NCBI RefSeq assembly: GCF_029263665.1
Contig: NZ_JAJUFQ010000006.1
Span: forward strand, 124,001 to 188,000
Reading direction: 5' to 3'
Source: Halomonas sp.
Lineage (GTDB): Bacteria; Pseudomonadota; Gammaproteobacteria; Pseudomonadales; Halomonadaceae
DNA length: 64,000 bases
Positions 9,657 through 18,127 of this stretch are shown here, in pieces; position 1 is the stretch's first letter; each line of letters begins with the position of its first letter. The notes beneath the pieces are model-generated. The model was not told where the DNA came from. It worked only from the letters and a program-made list of their open reading frames with translations, and ran no database searches. The position numbers were made by a program, and so were the translations under genes.

Positions 9657-10925
9657 GTGAGTGCGCATGAAGATACGAGAACAATAGATCCCAGAACACC
9701 GATTTCGAGAACTCAAGTTTCAAGAGCACAAGGGTCGAGAACGCAAGGGTCAAGAGAACTGAGATCGAGAGAACAAGGGCCAAGAGAACTGAGATCGAGA
9801 GAACAAGGGCCAAGAGACCAGAGCGTGAAACCCGCAGATGCGAGTGCTATGGAAGCGGGACTCTTGGACATGGATGTGAGCCCCATAGAGAGCAGCATGT
9901 CGTCATTCGAGCCAGAAACAAATGAAAACCAGGAGCTGTCGATCGAGCTACCGGTACGTTTCGTTCATGAACTGTCGGCAGCTGTCTCGTTGTTCGATCT
10001 CCTCAAGACCGTGGCGCGCTGGTCCCAGACCGTGTTCCTGGCTCATCGTGCCTCCATTACTCTGGTAGAGTCCGACACCCATCTCAAGCTGATTGCCATG
10101 GAAGGCAAGGAAGCCATACCCATGGATCAATTGCTGCCCATTGAAGGCACCATGGCGGGGCGGGTGTTTCTTACCCGTCAGGCAGAATATATGGCGGACT
10201 TCAGCATGACCAGGGATCTGGACTGCATGCAGCTTTATGAAATGGGACTCAAGTGCTGTCTGGACGTTCCGTTGATCAGCGGTAATCAGTGTTTCGGCAC
10301 GATGAACGTGGCCCATGAAGACACGAATGCCTTTACTCTTCGTGACCGTCTGCGTATGCAAGCGATGGCGCATTGGTTGGCAGCCTGCATTCGTATCCAT
10401 CACCAGGTCGAAGAAGTGATGGCGCTGTCGGAAACCGATCCTCTGACAGGGGTCTTCAATCGCCGTGCCTTTTCCAGCCGTTTTGCCTCCATCGCCAAAC
10501 GATGGCAAAGCGAGGAGGTCTCCCTGGGGGTTGCCCTGATCGACCTTGATCACTTCAAGGTCGTTAATGATACCTATGGCCATGAAGCTGGCGACAAGGT
10601 ACTGGTTCAGGTTGGCGAGTTACTGGCAAAAAGTTGTCGCAAGACGGACCTGATTGCACGCATGGGAGGCGAGGAGTTCTGTGTGATCATGGTGGACGTG
10701 AATGAAAATGGCATCATGGCCATGCTCAATCGCTTTCTTGATACGTTGAGCAAGATGTCCGTGTCCTTCGCAGATACCCACATCAGCGTGACCGCAAGTG
10801 TCGGTGCCTTGCTGATCGATGGTGCGCCAAGAGATCTCGACTTCCTGATTGGTCAGGCTGATCGTGCCATGTATCGAGCCAAGAATGCCGGACGCAATCG
10901 TATCGAGTTCACCCACATTTATTAA
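9657..10925 (+). CDS. Diguanylate cyclase: repeat-built N-terminus, GAF, GGDEF
   Basis: Predicted c-di-GMP synthase, 422 residues, GTG start preceded by GAGGAG. Residues about 8-57 are ten pentapeptide repeats (R-x-Q/L-x-S/P), described separately. A GAF-type sensor occupies about residues 100-255 (LFDLLKTVARWSQTVFLAHRA onward). The GGDEF domain covers about 260-420. The active-site motif is GGEEF at residues 337-341, a functional variant, and the inhibitory I-site RxxD is present at 328-331 (RKTD), so product feedback is expected. It has no transmembrane segment and is probably cytoplasmic. Its stop codon lies inside a 19-bp tandem duplication. The signal sensed by the GAF domain is unknown. 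Confidence 0.9.
   Translation: MSAHEDTRTIDPRTPISRTQVSRAQGSRTQGSRELRSREQGPRELRSREQGPRDQSVKPADASAMEAGLLDMDVSPIESSMSSFEPETNENQELSIELPVRFVHELSAAVSLFDLLKTVARWSQTVFLAHRASITLVESDTHLKLIAMEGKEAIPMDQLLPIEGTMAGRVFLTRQAEYMADFSMTRDLDCMQLYEMGLKCCLDVPLISGNQCFGTMNVAHEDTNAFTLRDRLRMQAMAHWLAACIRIHHQVEEVMALSETDPLTGVFNRRAFSSRFASIAKRWQSEEVSLGVALIDLDHFKVVNDTYGHEAGDKVLVQVGELLAKSCRKTDLIARMGGEEFCVIMVDVNENGIMAMLNRFLDTLSKMSVSFADTHISVTASVGALLIDGAPRDLDFLIGQADRAMYRAKNAGRNRIEFTHIY
9676..9825 (+). repeat. Ten 15-bp tandem units inside the diguanylate cyclase gene
   Basis: 150 bp of 15-bp units encode the pentapeptides RTIDP, RTPIS, RTQVS, RAQGS, RTQGS, RELRS, REQGP, RELRS, REQGP, RDQSV. The central 30-bp pair (9751-9780 and 9781-9810) is identical, pointing to recent duplication. 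Unit length is a multiple of three, so expansion keeps the frame. Confidence 0.93.
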
Positions 10926-10943
10926 GTTCACCCACATCCATTA
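10906..10943. repeat. 19-bp tandem duplication spanning two convergent stop codons
   Basis: Copies at 10906-10924 (agttcacccacatttatta) and 10925-10943 (agttcacccacatccatta) differ at two bases. The first contains most of the TAA of the diguanylate cyclase gene; the second ends with the stop of the TVP38 gene on the minus strand. Confidence 0.95.
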
Positions 10944-11657
10944 GCTGCGGCGCCTGGCTTTCTTGCGGTCGGCCCAGAGCTTCAATCCTACCAGCAGTCC
11001 TATTCCAATCAGCAGGCCACCGATAGCATAAAGTGCATCGTTGCGACTGTCGGCATTGACCAGTTGGCCGAGTTGGCTGCCGAGCAAGGTCACCCCGGCA
11101 AGACCTGGGATAATGCCCAGGATCGACCCCACCATATAGTCACGAAACTTCAAGTGGAAAGCACCTGCCATCATGTTGGTCAGGGTGAAGGGAGCCAGTG
11201 GCAAGAGATTGACGACTACCATGGTTCTGACGCCTCGACCGGCGAGATAGCGAGACAGCCCGTGAAGTCGCTGGCCGCCATGTCGCAGCAGGGCATCGCG
11301 ACCAATCTTACGTCCTACCCACCAGGTCAGCATGGAGGCACACAAGGTGCCAGCAAGAGCATAACCGAAGCCCCACCATGGCCCAAAGATGAGGCCGGTG
11401 GCGGCGACCAGCAGGCTCAGTGGGAACATGATCAGTGACAGTCCGGCATAAAGCGCCAGAATGACAGGGATACCCCAGGGGGATTTCAGCCAGGCCATGC
11501 TCGAATGCACTGCGCTCATCAATGTGTCGACGCTCAGCAGTTCTTGCATGGAAAGCCATTGCCACATCAACGCCAGAAGCAACAACAGCATGAACAATAT
11601 CAGTGGTAATAACCAACGGCGCGTCCTCAACCAGCCTCTCCTTTGCGAATGGCCCAA
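10941..11657 (-). CDS. TVP38/TMEM64 family membrane protein (VTT domain)
   Basis: Integral inner-membrane protein of 238 residues, with about six hydrophobic segments and a basic cytoplasmic tail (KLWADRKKARRRS). The VTT/SNARE-associated domain is seen in FPLSLLVAATGLIFGPWWGFGYALAGTLCASMLTWWVGRKIGRD and the later NLLPLAPFTLTNMMAG with its conserved prolines. The DedA/VTT superfamily is linked to lipid scrambling and envelope homeostasis; the exact activity of this one is unknown. Its start overlaps the end of mtfA by about 31 bases, so the two are cotranscribed and probably translationally coupled. Confidence 0.85.
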   Translation of the reverse strand: MGHSQRRGWLRTRRWLLPLILFMLLLLLALMWQWLSMQELLSVDTLMSAVHSSMAWLKSPWGIPVILALYAGLSLIMFPLSLLVAATGLIFGPWWGFGYALAGTLCASMLTWWVGRKIGRDALLRHGGQRLHGLSRYLAGRGVRTMVVVNLLPLAPFTLTNMMAGAFHLKFRDYMVGSILGIIPGLAGVTLLGSQLGQLVNADSRNDALYAIGGLLIGIGLLVGLKLWADRKKARRRS

Positions 11658-12445
11658 CTATCCGGTGTCTGCTGAAAGTAGCGGGTCAGCAAAGAATACA
11701 GCCCCGGGTAAGCCTGGGACAGGCGAACGGGTGCGGTGAAGAAGGTTTCACAACACACGGCGAAGCACTCTCCGGGGTAGGTGGCGGCATACTCATCGAT
11801 AGGGGTTTCTTGTCCCTTGCTGATGCGTGCATGCAGGTCGTTCCAGGTGGCCATGAACTCTCGGTACCAGTCCTGGGGGGTGATATCGCTGGGCAGCGGG
11901 GGAAAACCATCCGCATCGAATGAATTACCCATATCCAGCTTGTGGGCAAATTCATGGATGATGACATTGAAGCCATCCAGTCCCCCGCTCTCCATGACTT
12001 CGGGGTAGGCCAGAATCACGGGGCCTTGGTGGAAGGTCTCTCCGGCTCGCTCATCCTCCCACCTGTGGACCACGCCGGCTTCGTCGATTTCCTCCACCTC
12101 ACGGCGGAAGGCATCGGGAAGAATCAGAACTTCATGAACGTTGGCGAATGCTTCGTGGTGCTCTCGGTCGCTCCAACCCAATGTCAACAGGCAAGCCTGG
12201 GCTGCCAGAGCCAACTGCTCGGTAGCATCGAAGGCTGCATTGTCCAGAGCCAGGTCAGGATGCAGGCTGACGCGCTTGTCATGGAGAAATTGCCAGGCCC
12301 TCTGGCCGAGACGTTCGGCATGCTCATCTGGCACCAGGCCAAGCAAGGGCAAGCGCTGGCGCGCATCATGCCATTGTTCAACGGGAAAGGGGTGTCGGGC
12401 GTTGAAGCGCTCGGCTCTCCATTGTTGCCAACGTTTCAGGATCAT
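11627..12445 (-). CDS. mtfA: MtfA-type zinc metallopeptidase
   Basis: Cytoplasmic zinc peptidase of 272 residues (E. coli MtfA, 265). The gluzincin motif HEFAHKLD (His164, Glu165, His168) is intact. In E. coli, MtfA binds the glucose repressor Mlc and regulates sugar PTS expression; whether an Mlc partner exists here is unknown. The gene overlaps the upstream EamA transporter by the four bases ATGA and the downstream TVP38 gene by about 31 bases, so the three form one tightly packed operon read on the minus strand. Confidence 0.9.
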   Translation of the reverse strand: MILKRWQQWRAERFNARHPFPVEQWHDARQRLPLLGLVPDEHAERLGQRAWQFLHDKRVSLHPDLALDNAAFDATEQLALAAQACLLTLGWSDREHHEAFANVHEVLILPDAFRREVEEIDEAGVVHRWEDERAGETFHQGPVILAYPEVMESGGLDGFNVIIHEFAHKLDMGNSFDADGFPPLPSDITPQDWYREFMATWNDLHARISKGQETPIDEYAATYPGECFAVCCETFFTAPVRLSQAYPGLYSLLTRYFQQTPDSWAIRKGEAG

Positions 12446-13383
12446 CTTGCCGTTGTCCTGGAGTCTTGAAGGGGCTGTACTCGTGAACGCTTGAGTGGGC
12501 GCGTGAGCAGTTGGGCCATCAGCACGCCACTCAATACCAGCAGGCCGCCACTGAGATGATACCAGGCAAGTCTCTCACCAAGCAGCAGCATGGCAATGAG
12601 AGCGCTGAACACTGGCATCAGGTTGATGAAGATGCTCGAGCGACTGGCTCCGAGGTGACGAATGGCCATCATCCACAGGTAAGTAGTGATGATCGATGCG
12701 GGAATGCCTGCGTAGAGGATAAGCCCGACGTTGGCTGAGCTGATCGGCGTCATGGGGCCCAGCAAGTAACCCGGCAGCAGCAGCAGGGTGGCGAAGACGG
12801 CCTGGACATAGAGCATGACCCAAGGAGAGATATCCAGCGGCCAGCGTTTGAGCATGACGCCATACAAGGCATAGCAGATTGCAGCGATGATCATGAGAAA
12901 ATCGCCAGTGGCAATCTCAAGCTCGGCCAGGGCGCTGAAATGTCCGCGACTGAGCAACCACAAGACCCCGACCAACGCCAGGCATCCGCCGACGACACCA
13001 CCCCAGGTAGGTGTTTCGCGCAGTACCAGTGCACTGAGCAACACGGTCAAAAGAGGTACCATGGCAGCCAGGATGCCCATATTGGTGGCACTGGTGGTTT
13101 CGGCTGCCATATAGGCCAACCCTTGCCACAGGGCCATGCCGAGAAGTCCAAGGATCGCCAGTTTAGGCCATGCTCGGCAAATGGCATCGCGCTCTTGCCA
13201 GGCCTTGGGAAGCACGAAGGGGGTCAGAACCAGCAGGGCCAATACCCAGCGCAGGAAGGCAATAGTGCTGGGAGCGATGGTACCGACGGTAAGCTGGTTG
13301 ATGGTCATGTTGCCGGACCAGATCAACACGGCACCGAGGGGGGCCAGGCAGGCCAGGGCAGGGAATGTTGCAGAGCGAGGCAT
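12442..13383 (-). CDS. EamA/DMT family transporter
   Basis: Inner-membrane drug/metabolite transporter of 313 residues with two EamA repeats and about ten transmembrane segments (LAPLGAVLIWSGNMTINQL at the N-terminus; second repeat from about residue 150). ATG 13381-13383 is chosen because AAGGA lies at the right distance; an in-frame GTG at 13398 would overlap that ribosome-binding site. Family members export amino acids or metabolites such as threonine, cysteine or riboflavin, and the substrate here cannot be named. It heads an operon with mtfA and the TVP38 gene. Confidence 0.85.
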   Translation of the reverse strand: MPRSATFPALACLAPLGAVLIWSGNMTINQLTVGTIAPSTIAFLRWVLALLVLTPFVLPKAWQERDAICRAWPKLAILGLLGMALWQGLAYMAAETTSATNMGILAAMVPLLTVLLSALVLRETPTWGGVVGGCLALVGVLWLLSRGHFSALAELEIATGDFLMIIAAICYALYGVMLKRWPLDISPWVMLYVQAVFATLLLLPGYLLGPMTPISSANVGLILYAGIPASIITTYLWMMAIRHLGASRSSIFINLMPVFSALIAMLLLGERLAWYHLSGGLLVLSGVLMAQLLTRPLKRSRVQPLQDSRTTAR

Positions 13384-13461
13384 GAAGGGTCCTTGCACAA
13401 ACTTGGATATCCCACCGAAGCGGGATATCCAAGGTTACTCAATCTTGCCGTGCATTGCAGG

Positions 13462-13887
13462 TCATGTCGGATAAGTCGTTGCTCGGGAGACAAGCGCTTC
13501 AAGTGCTGCCAGTGCAACCTGCCGATCCTGCTCGGGCTTGACGCCGGAAACCCCTACGCTGCCTGCGACCTGTCCATCGATGATCACGGGCACTCCACCA
13601 GTCATCAGGCCCTGGAATGGGGCAGAGAGCATGGCACTGCGCCCAGCGTTGATCATGTCCTCGAACACCTGGGTTTCCTTGCGACCGATGGCGGCAGTTC
13701 GGGCCTTGGCTGAGGCGACTTCGGCACTGAAGGGACCGGCACCATCGAGTCGGCGCAGGCCAAGCAAGTGTCCTCCATCATCCGCCACCGCAATGGTCAC
13801 GGCAAAGCCGTTGGTTTCGGCCTCATGCTGAGCTTTATCCAGCAGGGCCTGAACGTGTGTCTGATCCAAGATTGGCTTGGTTGTCAT
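13462..13887 (-). CDS. glcG: GlcG/HbpS family protein of the glycolate operon
   Basis: Small cytoplasmic protein of 141 residues in the GlcG/HbpS (DUF336) fold. ATG 13885-13887 follows GGAGACAACC. Family motifs are VAVADDGGHLLGLRRLDGA and the C-terminal GGVPVIIDGQVAGSVGVSG. The gene lies just downstream of glcF in the same direction, the position of glcG in E. coli. GlcG has no proven catalytic role; HbpS of Streptomyces binds haem and iron. A second, more distant copy is at 19131-19592. Confidence 0.88.
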   Translation of the reverse strand: MTTKPILDQTHVQALLDKAQHEAETNGFAVTIAVADDGGHLLGLRRLDGAGPFSAEVASAKARTAAIGRKETQVFEDMINAGRSAMLSAPFQGLMTGGVPVIIDGQVAGSVGVSGVKPEQDRQVALAALEALVSRATTYPT

Positions 13888-13973
13888 GGTTGTCTCCAGA
13901 ATCAAGAAGTGGGAATGGGTCGTTGATGTTGTTGTATGGCGACTGCGGTGTTGTCTGTTATTGGCTTGCAGGT

Positions 13974-13999
13974 TTTGGCAATCAGTCTTTGGCAATCAG
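13974..13999. repeat. 14-bp-period duplication at the glcF stop codon
   Basis: TTTGGCAATCAG occurs at 13974-13985 and again at 13988-13999; the second copy contains the glcF stop codon (complement of 13996-13998). Confidence 0.9.
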
Positions 14000-15240
14000 G
14001 TTTGACGGGCAGAACTCAGCGCTTCATCGACGATTTCGATCCAGTGGCGCACCGGTGTCCGACCGGCAGAAGCCAAATGGGTCTGGCAGCCGATGTTGGC
14101 CGTAGCAATTACCTCGGGGTGGCCAGCCTCCAGCATTGCCATCTTGTTGTCGCGAAGCTGATGAGAGAGTTGTGGCTGGGTGATCGAATAGGTGCCTGCA
14201 GAACCACAGCACAAGTGTGCGTCCTGTACCGGGGTCAGCTCGAAGCCCAGGCGTTGCAATACCCCTTCTACCGCTCCTCCCAGTTTCTGTGCATGTTGCA
14301 GAGTGCAAGGGCAATGGAAGGCTAGTCGCTTGTCGGCACTGATGAGCAGGTCCTCGAGATTGCTGCTGTCGAGTATCTCGACAAGGTCCTTGGCAGCTGC
14401 GCTGACGCGCCGAGCCTTGGCAGCGTAGGCAGGATCATCAGCGAGAATGTCGGCATATTCCTTGACGAATGCGCCACAGCCGCTGGCCGTCTGGACAATC
14501 GCTTCACAGCCCTGTTCGAGCAGTGGCAGCCAAGCGTCGATATTGCGCCTGGCACGTTCCCGCCCGGCATCCTGGGCATTGAGATGGAAGTCGATGGCAC
14601 CGCAGCAGCCCGCTTCAGGCGCGGGGGTAAGGCCAATCCCGAGCTGGTCCAGGACACGCGCCGTTGCAGCATTGGTATTGGGCGAAAGCGCAGGCTGTAC
14701 ACAGCCTTCCAGAATCAGCATCTGGCGTGAATGCTTCTTGCCATCGGGGCGCACGCCGGCAGGAGTCGGTTGGACAGGAATCTTGTCCTTGAGTGTACCT
14801 GGAGCGAAGGGCCGAAAGGTCTGCCCCAGCGCCAGTAATGCCTTGAATCTGGCTGGTTCGACCATGGCCATGCGCAGGCCCAGGCGGAGCCCCTTGTCCT
14901 TGAACGAACGAGGTGCTCGGCGCTCGATTTCTGCTCGTCCAATATCCAGCAACTTGTGGTATTCGACGCCAGAGGGGCAGGTGGTTTCACAGTTGCGGCA
15001 CGTCAGGCAGCGGTCCAGATGCAGACGGGTTTCTTCCCCTATTTCCTTGTCATCGGGCTTTTCAAGCAACTGCTTCATCAGGTAGATGCGGCCACGCGGA
15101 CCATCGCGTTCATCACCAAGCAGCAGGTAGGTCGGGCAGGTGGCATTGCAGAAACCGCAATGCACACAGGTGCGCAGCACGCGGTCGGCTTCGCGAATAT
15201 GCGGTTTCTGGAGGTCTTGTTCGTTGAAGTGGGTCTGCAT
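13996..15240 (-). CDS. glcF: Glycolate oxidase iron-sulfur subunit
   Basis: Fe-S subunit of membrane-associated glycolate oxidase, 414 residues. Two [4Fe-4S] motifs are visible: Cys25-28-31-35 (CVHCGFCNATCP) and Cys78-81-84-88 (CLTCRNCETTCP). Two CCG domains follow (EAGCCGAIDFHL and HLCCGSAGTYS). Electrons from GlcD flavin pass through this subunit to the quinone pool. It starts 14 bases after the glcE stop in a glcDEF-glcG operon. The length matches E. coli GlcF (407). The gene ends in a short tandem duplication. Confidence 0.96.
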   Translation of the reverse strand: MQTHFNEQDLQKPHIREADRVLRTCVHCGFCNATCPTYLLLGDERDGPRGRIYLMKQLLEKPDDKEIGEETRLHLDRCLTCRNCETTCPSGVEYHKLLDIGRAEIERRAPRSFKDKGLRLGLRMAMVEPARFKALLALGQTFRPFAPGTLKDKIPVQPTPAGVRPDGKKHSRQMLILEGCVQPALSPNTNAATARVLDQLGIGLTPAPEAGCCGAIDFHLNAQDAGRERARRNIDAWLPLLEQGCEAIVQTASGCGAFVKEYADILADDPAYAAKARRVSAAAKDLVEILDSSNLEDLLISADKRLAFHCPCTLQHAQKLGGAVEGVLQRLGFELTPVQDAHLCCGSAGTYSITQPQLSHQLRDNKMAMLEAGHPEVIATANIGCQTHLASAGRTPVRHWIEIVDEALSSARQT

Positions 15241-15254
15241 GTCATCCTTCCTGC

Positions 15255-16349
15255 TCAGAATTCTGCATAGAGGCGGCCACGATTGAAGATACCCTGAGGA
15301 TCCAGTTGCTCCTTGAGGCGGTGGTGATACTTGGCGACCATCGGCTCGAGTGGTGTGAATGGACCAGCGGATTCCGGGAGCCTGTCCGGGGTGAAGCAGG
15401 TGGCATGGCCTCCAGCCTGGGCACAGACGCTACGTAAGGTTTCGGTGTCGATATCGGCATGTAGCCAGCGTTGGCAGCCAGCCCAGTCATGGATCAGGCT
15501 TTCGGCATCGACACCAGGGATCTCCAATGGGGCAGTATTGGCTGGCAAGGACAGTCGCCACAGCGGCATGTTGCTTTGCTGGAAGAAGGGCAATTGCTGC
15601 TCACGCAGGTCCTCCCAGTAGGCGTTGTCCAGGCTATCTCCGCCGATCATTCTGCAGGTATCGGCCACAGAGCCAGGACCGCCTTCCAGGCGTAGGTGCA
15701 GGGCACCGTCGTGCCAGGCTGCAGCACTTAGCGGCAAGGGTTTCTGGCCCCACTTGGCCAGTTGGCTCAAGGCTTCGTTCAGGGAAATATTCAGGCGCAG
15801 GCTATGGCAGGCGCCGGGTCTTGGCAGCACCTTGAGTGAGACCTCGGTGATCAGCCCCAGCGTGCCTTGAGCGCCGACCATCAAGCGTGACAGATCGTAG
15901 CCAGCGACGTTCTTCATGACTTCGCCACCAAAGCGGTGCTCCTGGCCTTGGTAGTTGAGCAAGCGCACACCCAACACGAAGTCCCGAGCGGCACCCGACC
16001 AGGGGCGGCGAGGCCCAGACAGGCCGGTGGCGATGGTTCCGCCGATGGTGGCACCCGGGCCGTAATGAGGCGGCTCAAAGGGCAGCATCTGACCCTCACT
16101 GGCAAGGGCAGCTTCGAGCTCTGCCAGAGGAGTGCCTGCACGGACCGAGACGATCAGTTCCACCGGGTCATAGTGGGTGATACCACGATGTTCGATGGTG
16201 GAGATGGTCTCGCCTGCTACTGGGCGGCCATAGAAGGCCTTGGTGTTGCCCCCTTCGATGCGCAGAGACGTACCATTCTCGCTGGCATGCTGGATCTGTG
16301 CGCGCAGTGAGTCCAATGCATCCTGTGTGGGGAATCGTTGGTCTGACAT
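15255..16349 (-). CDS. glcE: Glycolate oxidase FAD-binding subunit GlcE
   Basis: Second flavin-type subunit of glycolate oxidase, 364 residues (E. coli GlcE, 350). The start ATG 16347-16349 gives MSDQRFPTQDALDSLRAQI, as expected; the frame is open further upstream but that part overlaps glcD and is not coding. The N-terminal FAD_binding_4 fold is recognised from LRIEGGNTKAFYGRP and PPHYGPGATIGGTIATGLSGPRRPWSGAARDFVLG. It lies 8 bases behind the glcD stop, so coupled expression is likely. GlcD, GlcE and GlcF are all needed for glycolate oxidation in E. coli. Confidence 0.95.
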   Translation of the reverse strand: MSDQRFPTQDALDSLRAQIQHASENGTSLRIEGGNTKAFYGRPVAGETISTIEHRGITHYDPVELIVSVRAGTPLAELEAALASEGQMLPFEPPHYGPGATIGGTIATGLSGPRRPWSGAARDFVLGVRLLNYQGQEHRFGGEVMKNVAGYDLSRLMVGAQGTLGLITEVSLKVLPRPGACHSLRLNISLNEALSQLAKWGQKPLPLSAAAWHDGALHLRLEGGPGSVADTCRMIGGDSLDNAYWEDLREQQLPFFQQSNMPLWRLSLPANTAPLEIPGVDAESLIHDWAGCQRWLHADIDTETLRSVCAQAGGHATCFTPDRLPESAGPFTPLEPMVAKYHHRLKEQLDPQGIFNRGRLYAEF

Positions 16350-16357
16350 GGTAAGCC

Positions 16358-17857
16358 TCAAAAGCGCGGAATTTCCGGGTGCGGTAGCTGGTTGTCGTGG
16401 ACATGCATGGCACCGAACTCGGCGCAGCGGGCCAGGGTGGGAATGTTCTTGCCGGGATTGAGCAGGCCTTGCGGGTCGAAGGCTGCCTTCACGGCATGGA
16501 ATGTCGTAATTTCGAGGCTGTTGAACTGAGCGCACATCTGGTTGATCTTTTCCCGTCCGACACCATGTTCGCCGGTGATGGAGCCGCCGGCTTCCACACA
16601 CAGTTCGAGTATCTTGCCTCCCAGGGCCTCGGCTGTTTCCAGTTCGCCCTCGCGATTGGCATCGAACAGAATCAACGGGTGCATGTTGCCGTCTCCTGCA
16701 TGGAACACATTGGCGACGCGCAATCCATAGTGTCTGGAGAGATCACTGATGCCCTTGAGGACGCGAGGCAGTTCGCGGCGGGGGATGGTGCCATCCATGC
16801 AGTAGTAATCGGGGGACATCCGGCCCACCGCGGGGAAGGCATTCTTGCGTCCTGCCCAGAAGCGCGCACGTTCGGCTTCGTCCTTGGCGAGCCGAATTTC
16901 TGTTGCCCCGGCGTTTTCCAGCACTTCTCGAACGGTAGCGATGTCGTCGTTGACATCGGCTTCGACACCATCCAGTTCACACAGCAGGATGGCCTCGGCC
17001 TCCACGGGATACCCCGCCTTGATGAAGTCCTCGGCGGCGCGGATAGCCAGGTTGTCCATCATCTCCAGGCCACCGGGAATGATGCCTGCGGAGATAATTG
17101 CGCCTACTGCGGCTCCCGCTTGCTCCACGTCATCAAAGCTGGCCATCAGGACTTTGGCGGTTTCCGGCTTGGGCAACAGTTTGACGGTGATCTCGGTGAT
17201 CACGCCGAGCATGCCTTCCGATCCCATCATCAAGGCAAGCAGGTCGAAACCTGGAGAGTCCAGCGCCTGAGAGCCAATGGACATGTGCTCGCCTTCGATG
17301 GTGAGGATGTCCACGGCGAGAACGTTATGCACGGTCAAGCCATACTTGAGGCAGTGCACACCCCCTGCATTCTCGGCCACATTGCCTCCGATGGAGCAGG
17401 CAATCTGGGAAGAGGGGTCTGGCGCATAGTAGAGCCCGTAGTGAGAGGCTGCCTCCGAGATGGCCAGGTTGCGCACTCCGGGCTGGACGCGAGCGATGCG
17501 GGCTTCAGGGTCAATGTGCACGATACGATTGAAACGTGACATGACCAGCAGCACCCCCTGTTCCAAGGGTAGTGCGCCACCCGAAAGGCCTGTACCAGCG
17601 CCACGTGTCACTACGGGAACCTTGAGCCTGTTGCATTGCTTGAGCAGCGCCTCTACCTGAGACAGGGTCTCTGGCAGGGCCACCAGCATGGGCAGCACCC
17701 GGTAGGCAGATAGGCCATCGCATTCGAAAGGGCGCAGGTCTTCTTCGCGATGAAGAAGGGTCAGATCCGGTATGGAACGGGACAGCTCAGCCAATACCTC
17801 ATCCTTGCTGCGCTGAGGCAACCTGCCGTCCAGGCGTTCATCATAGAGGATGTTCAT
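16358..17857 (-). CDS. glcD: Glycolate oxidase subunit GlcD
   Basis: Catalytic FAD subunit that oxidises glycolate (and D-lactate in some species) to glyoxylate; 499 residues, the same as E. coli GlcD. FAD_binding_4 block: VPVVTRGAGTGLSGGALP and CSIGGNVAENAGGVHCLKYG. The C-terminal FAD-oxidase domain carries NVFHAGDGNMHPLILFD and ITGEHGVGREK. It is the first gene of glcDEF-glcG. Its 270-bp leader contains a TTGGTNNNACCAA operator and an exact IclR-type palindrome, so control by both a GntR/FCD protein and an IclR-type glyoxylate sensor is proposed. It forms glyoxylate, which links it to the purine genes further right. Confidence 0.97.
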   Translation of the reverse strand: MNILYDERLDGRLPQRSKDEVLAELSRSIPDLTLLHREEDLRPFECDGLSAYRVLPMLVALPETLSQVEALLKQCNRLKVPVVTRGAGTGLSGGALPLEQGVLLVMSRFNRIVHIDPEARIARVQPGVRNLAISEAASHYGLYYAPDPSSQIACSIGGNVAENAGGVHCLKYGLTVHNVLAVDILTIEGEHMSIGSQALDSPGFDLLALMMGSEGMLGVITEITVKLLPKPETAKVLMASFDDVEQAGAAVGAIISAGIIPGGLEMMDNLAIRAAEDFIKAGYPVEAEAILLCELDGVEADVNDDIATVREVLENAGATEIRLAKDEAERARFWAGRKNAFPAVGRMSPDYYCMDGTIPRRELPRVLKGISDLSRHYGLRVANVFHAGDGNMHPLILFDANREGELETAEALGGKILELCVEAGGSITGEHGVGREKINQMCAQFNSLEITTFHAVKAAFDPQGLLNPGKNIPTLARCAEFGAMHVHDNQLPHPEIPRF

Positions 17858-17935
17858 GGCTCCTCCTGGTTATCGTTATTGGTCTGCTGGGCCCCTAATG
17901 TGAGGTGTCTCACTGGGCTTGTCCACTTTTGGTAT

Positions 17936-17950
17936 ATTGGTAATACCAAT
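17936..17950. promoter_or_regulatory. GntR/FCD operator (TTGGTNNNACCAA class) upstream of glcD
   Basis: ATTGGTAATACCAAT is a perfect 15-bp palindrome (central A), 79 bases before the glcD start. It fits the PdhR/LldR/GlcC box. The FCD regulator gene next door (18128-18784) is the natural candidate to bind it. Confidence 0.72.
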
Positions 17951-17964
17951 TATCGGATTTATTG

Positions 17965-17979
17965 TGGAAATTATTTCCA
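17965..17979. promoter_or_regulatory. IclR-type operator upstream of glcD
   Basis: TGGAAATTATTTCCA is a perfect palindrome that matches the consensus TGGAAATNATTTCCA recalled for E. coli IclR. It lies 15 bases from the GntR-type palindrome. Confidence 0.62.
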
Positions 17980-18014
17980 ATGTATCAGCTTTGCTGACAT
18001 TGTGAGGCCTGCAG

Positions 18015-18030
18015 GGAAAATTAATTTTCC
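18015..18030. promoter_or_regulatory. 16-bp perfect palindrome upstream of glcD
   Basis: GGAAAATTAATTTTCC, a third palindrome in the glc leader, resembling an IclR-type site with a wider centre. It may be a second, weaker site for the same protein. Confidence 0.4.
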
Positions 18031-18127
18031 ACAGGCAAATGCCGGCCAGGAGCGAACCTGGCATGGCATGACCAAGGAAGGGGGACAGCGCCGAGCGGCG
18101 CTGCCGTACGGTGTTCTAAACGTGGCA

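Noticed and set aside
9676..9825. CRISPR-like array
   Set aside because: Units are contiguous without spacers and encode an in-frame peptide repeat.
15255..16601. An extended GlcE start at 16601
   Set aside because: The extra 84 residues overlap glcD and are not family-like; ATG 16349 gives the expected GlcE N-terminus.
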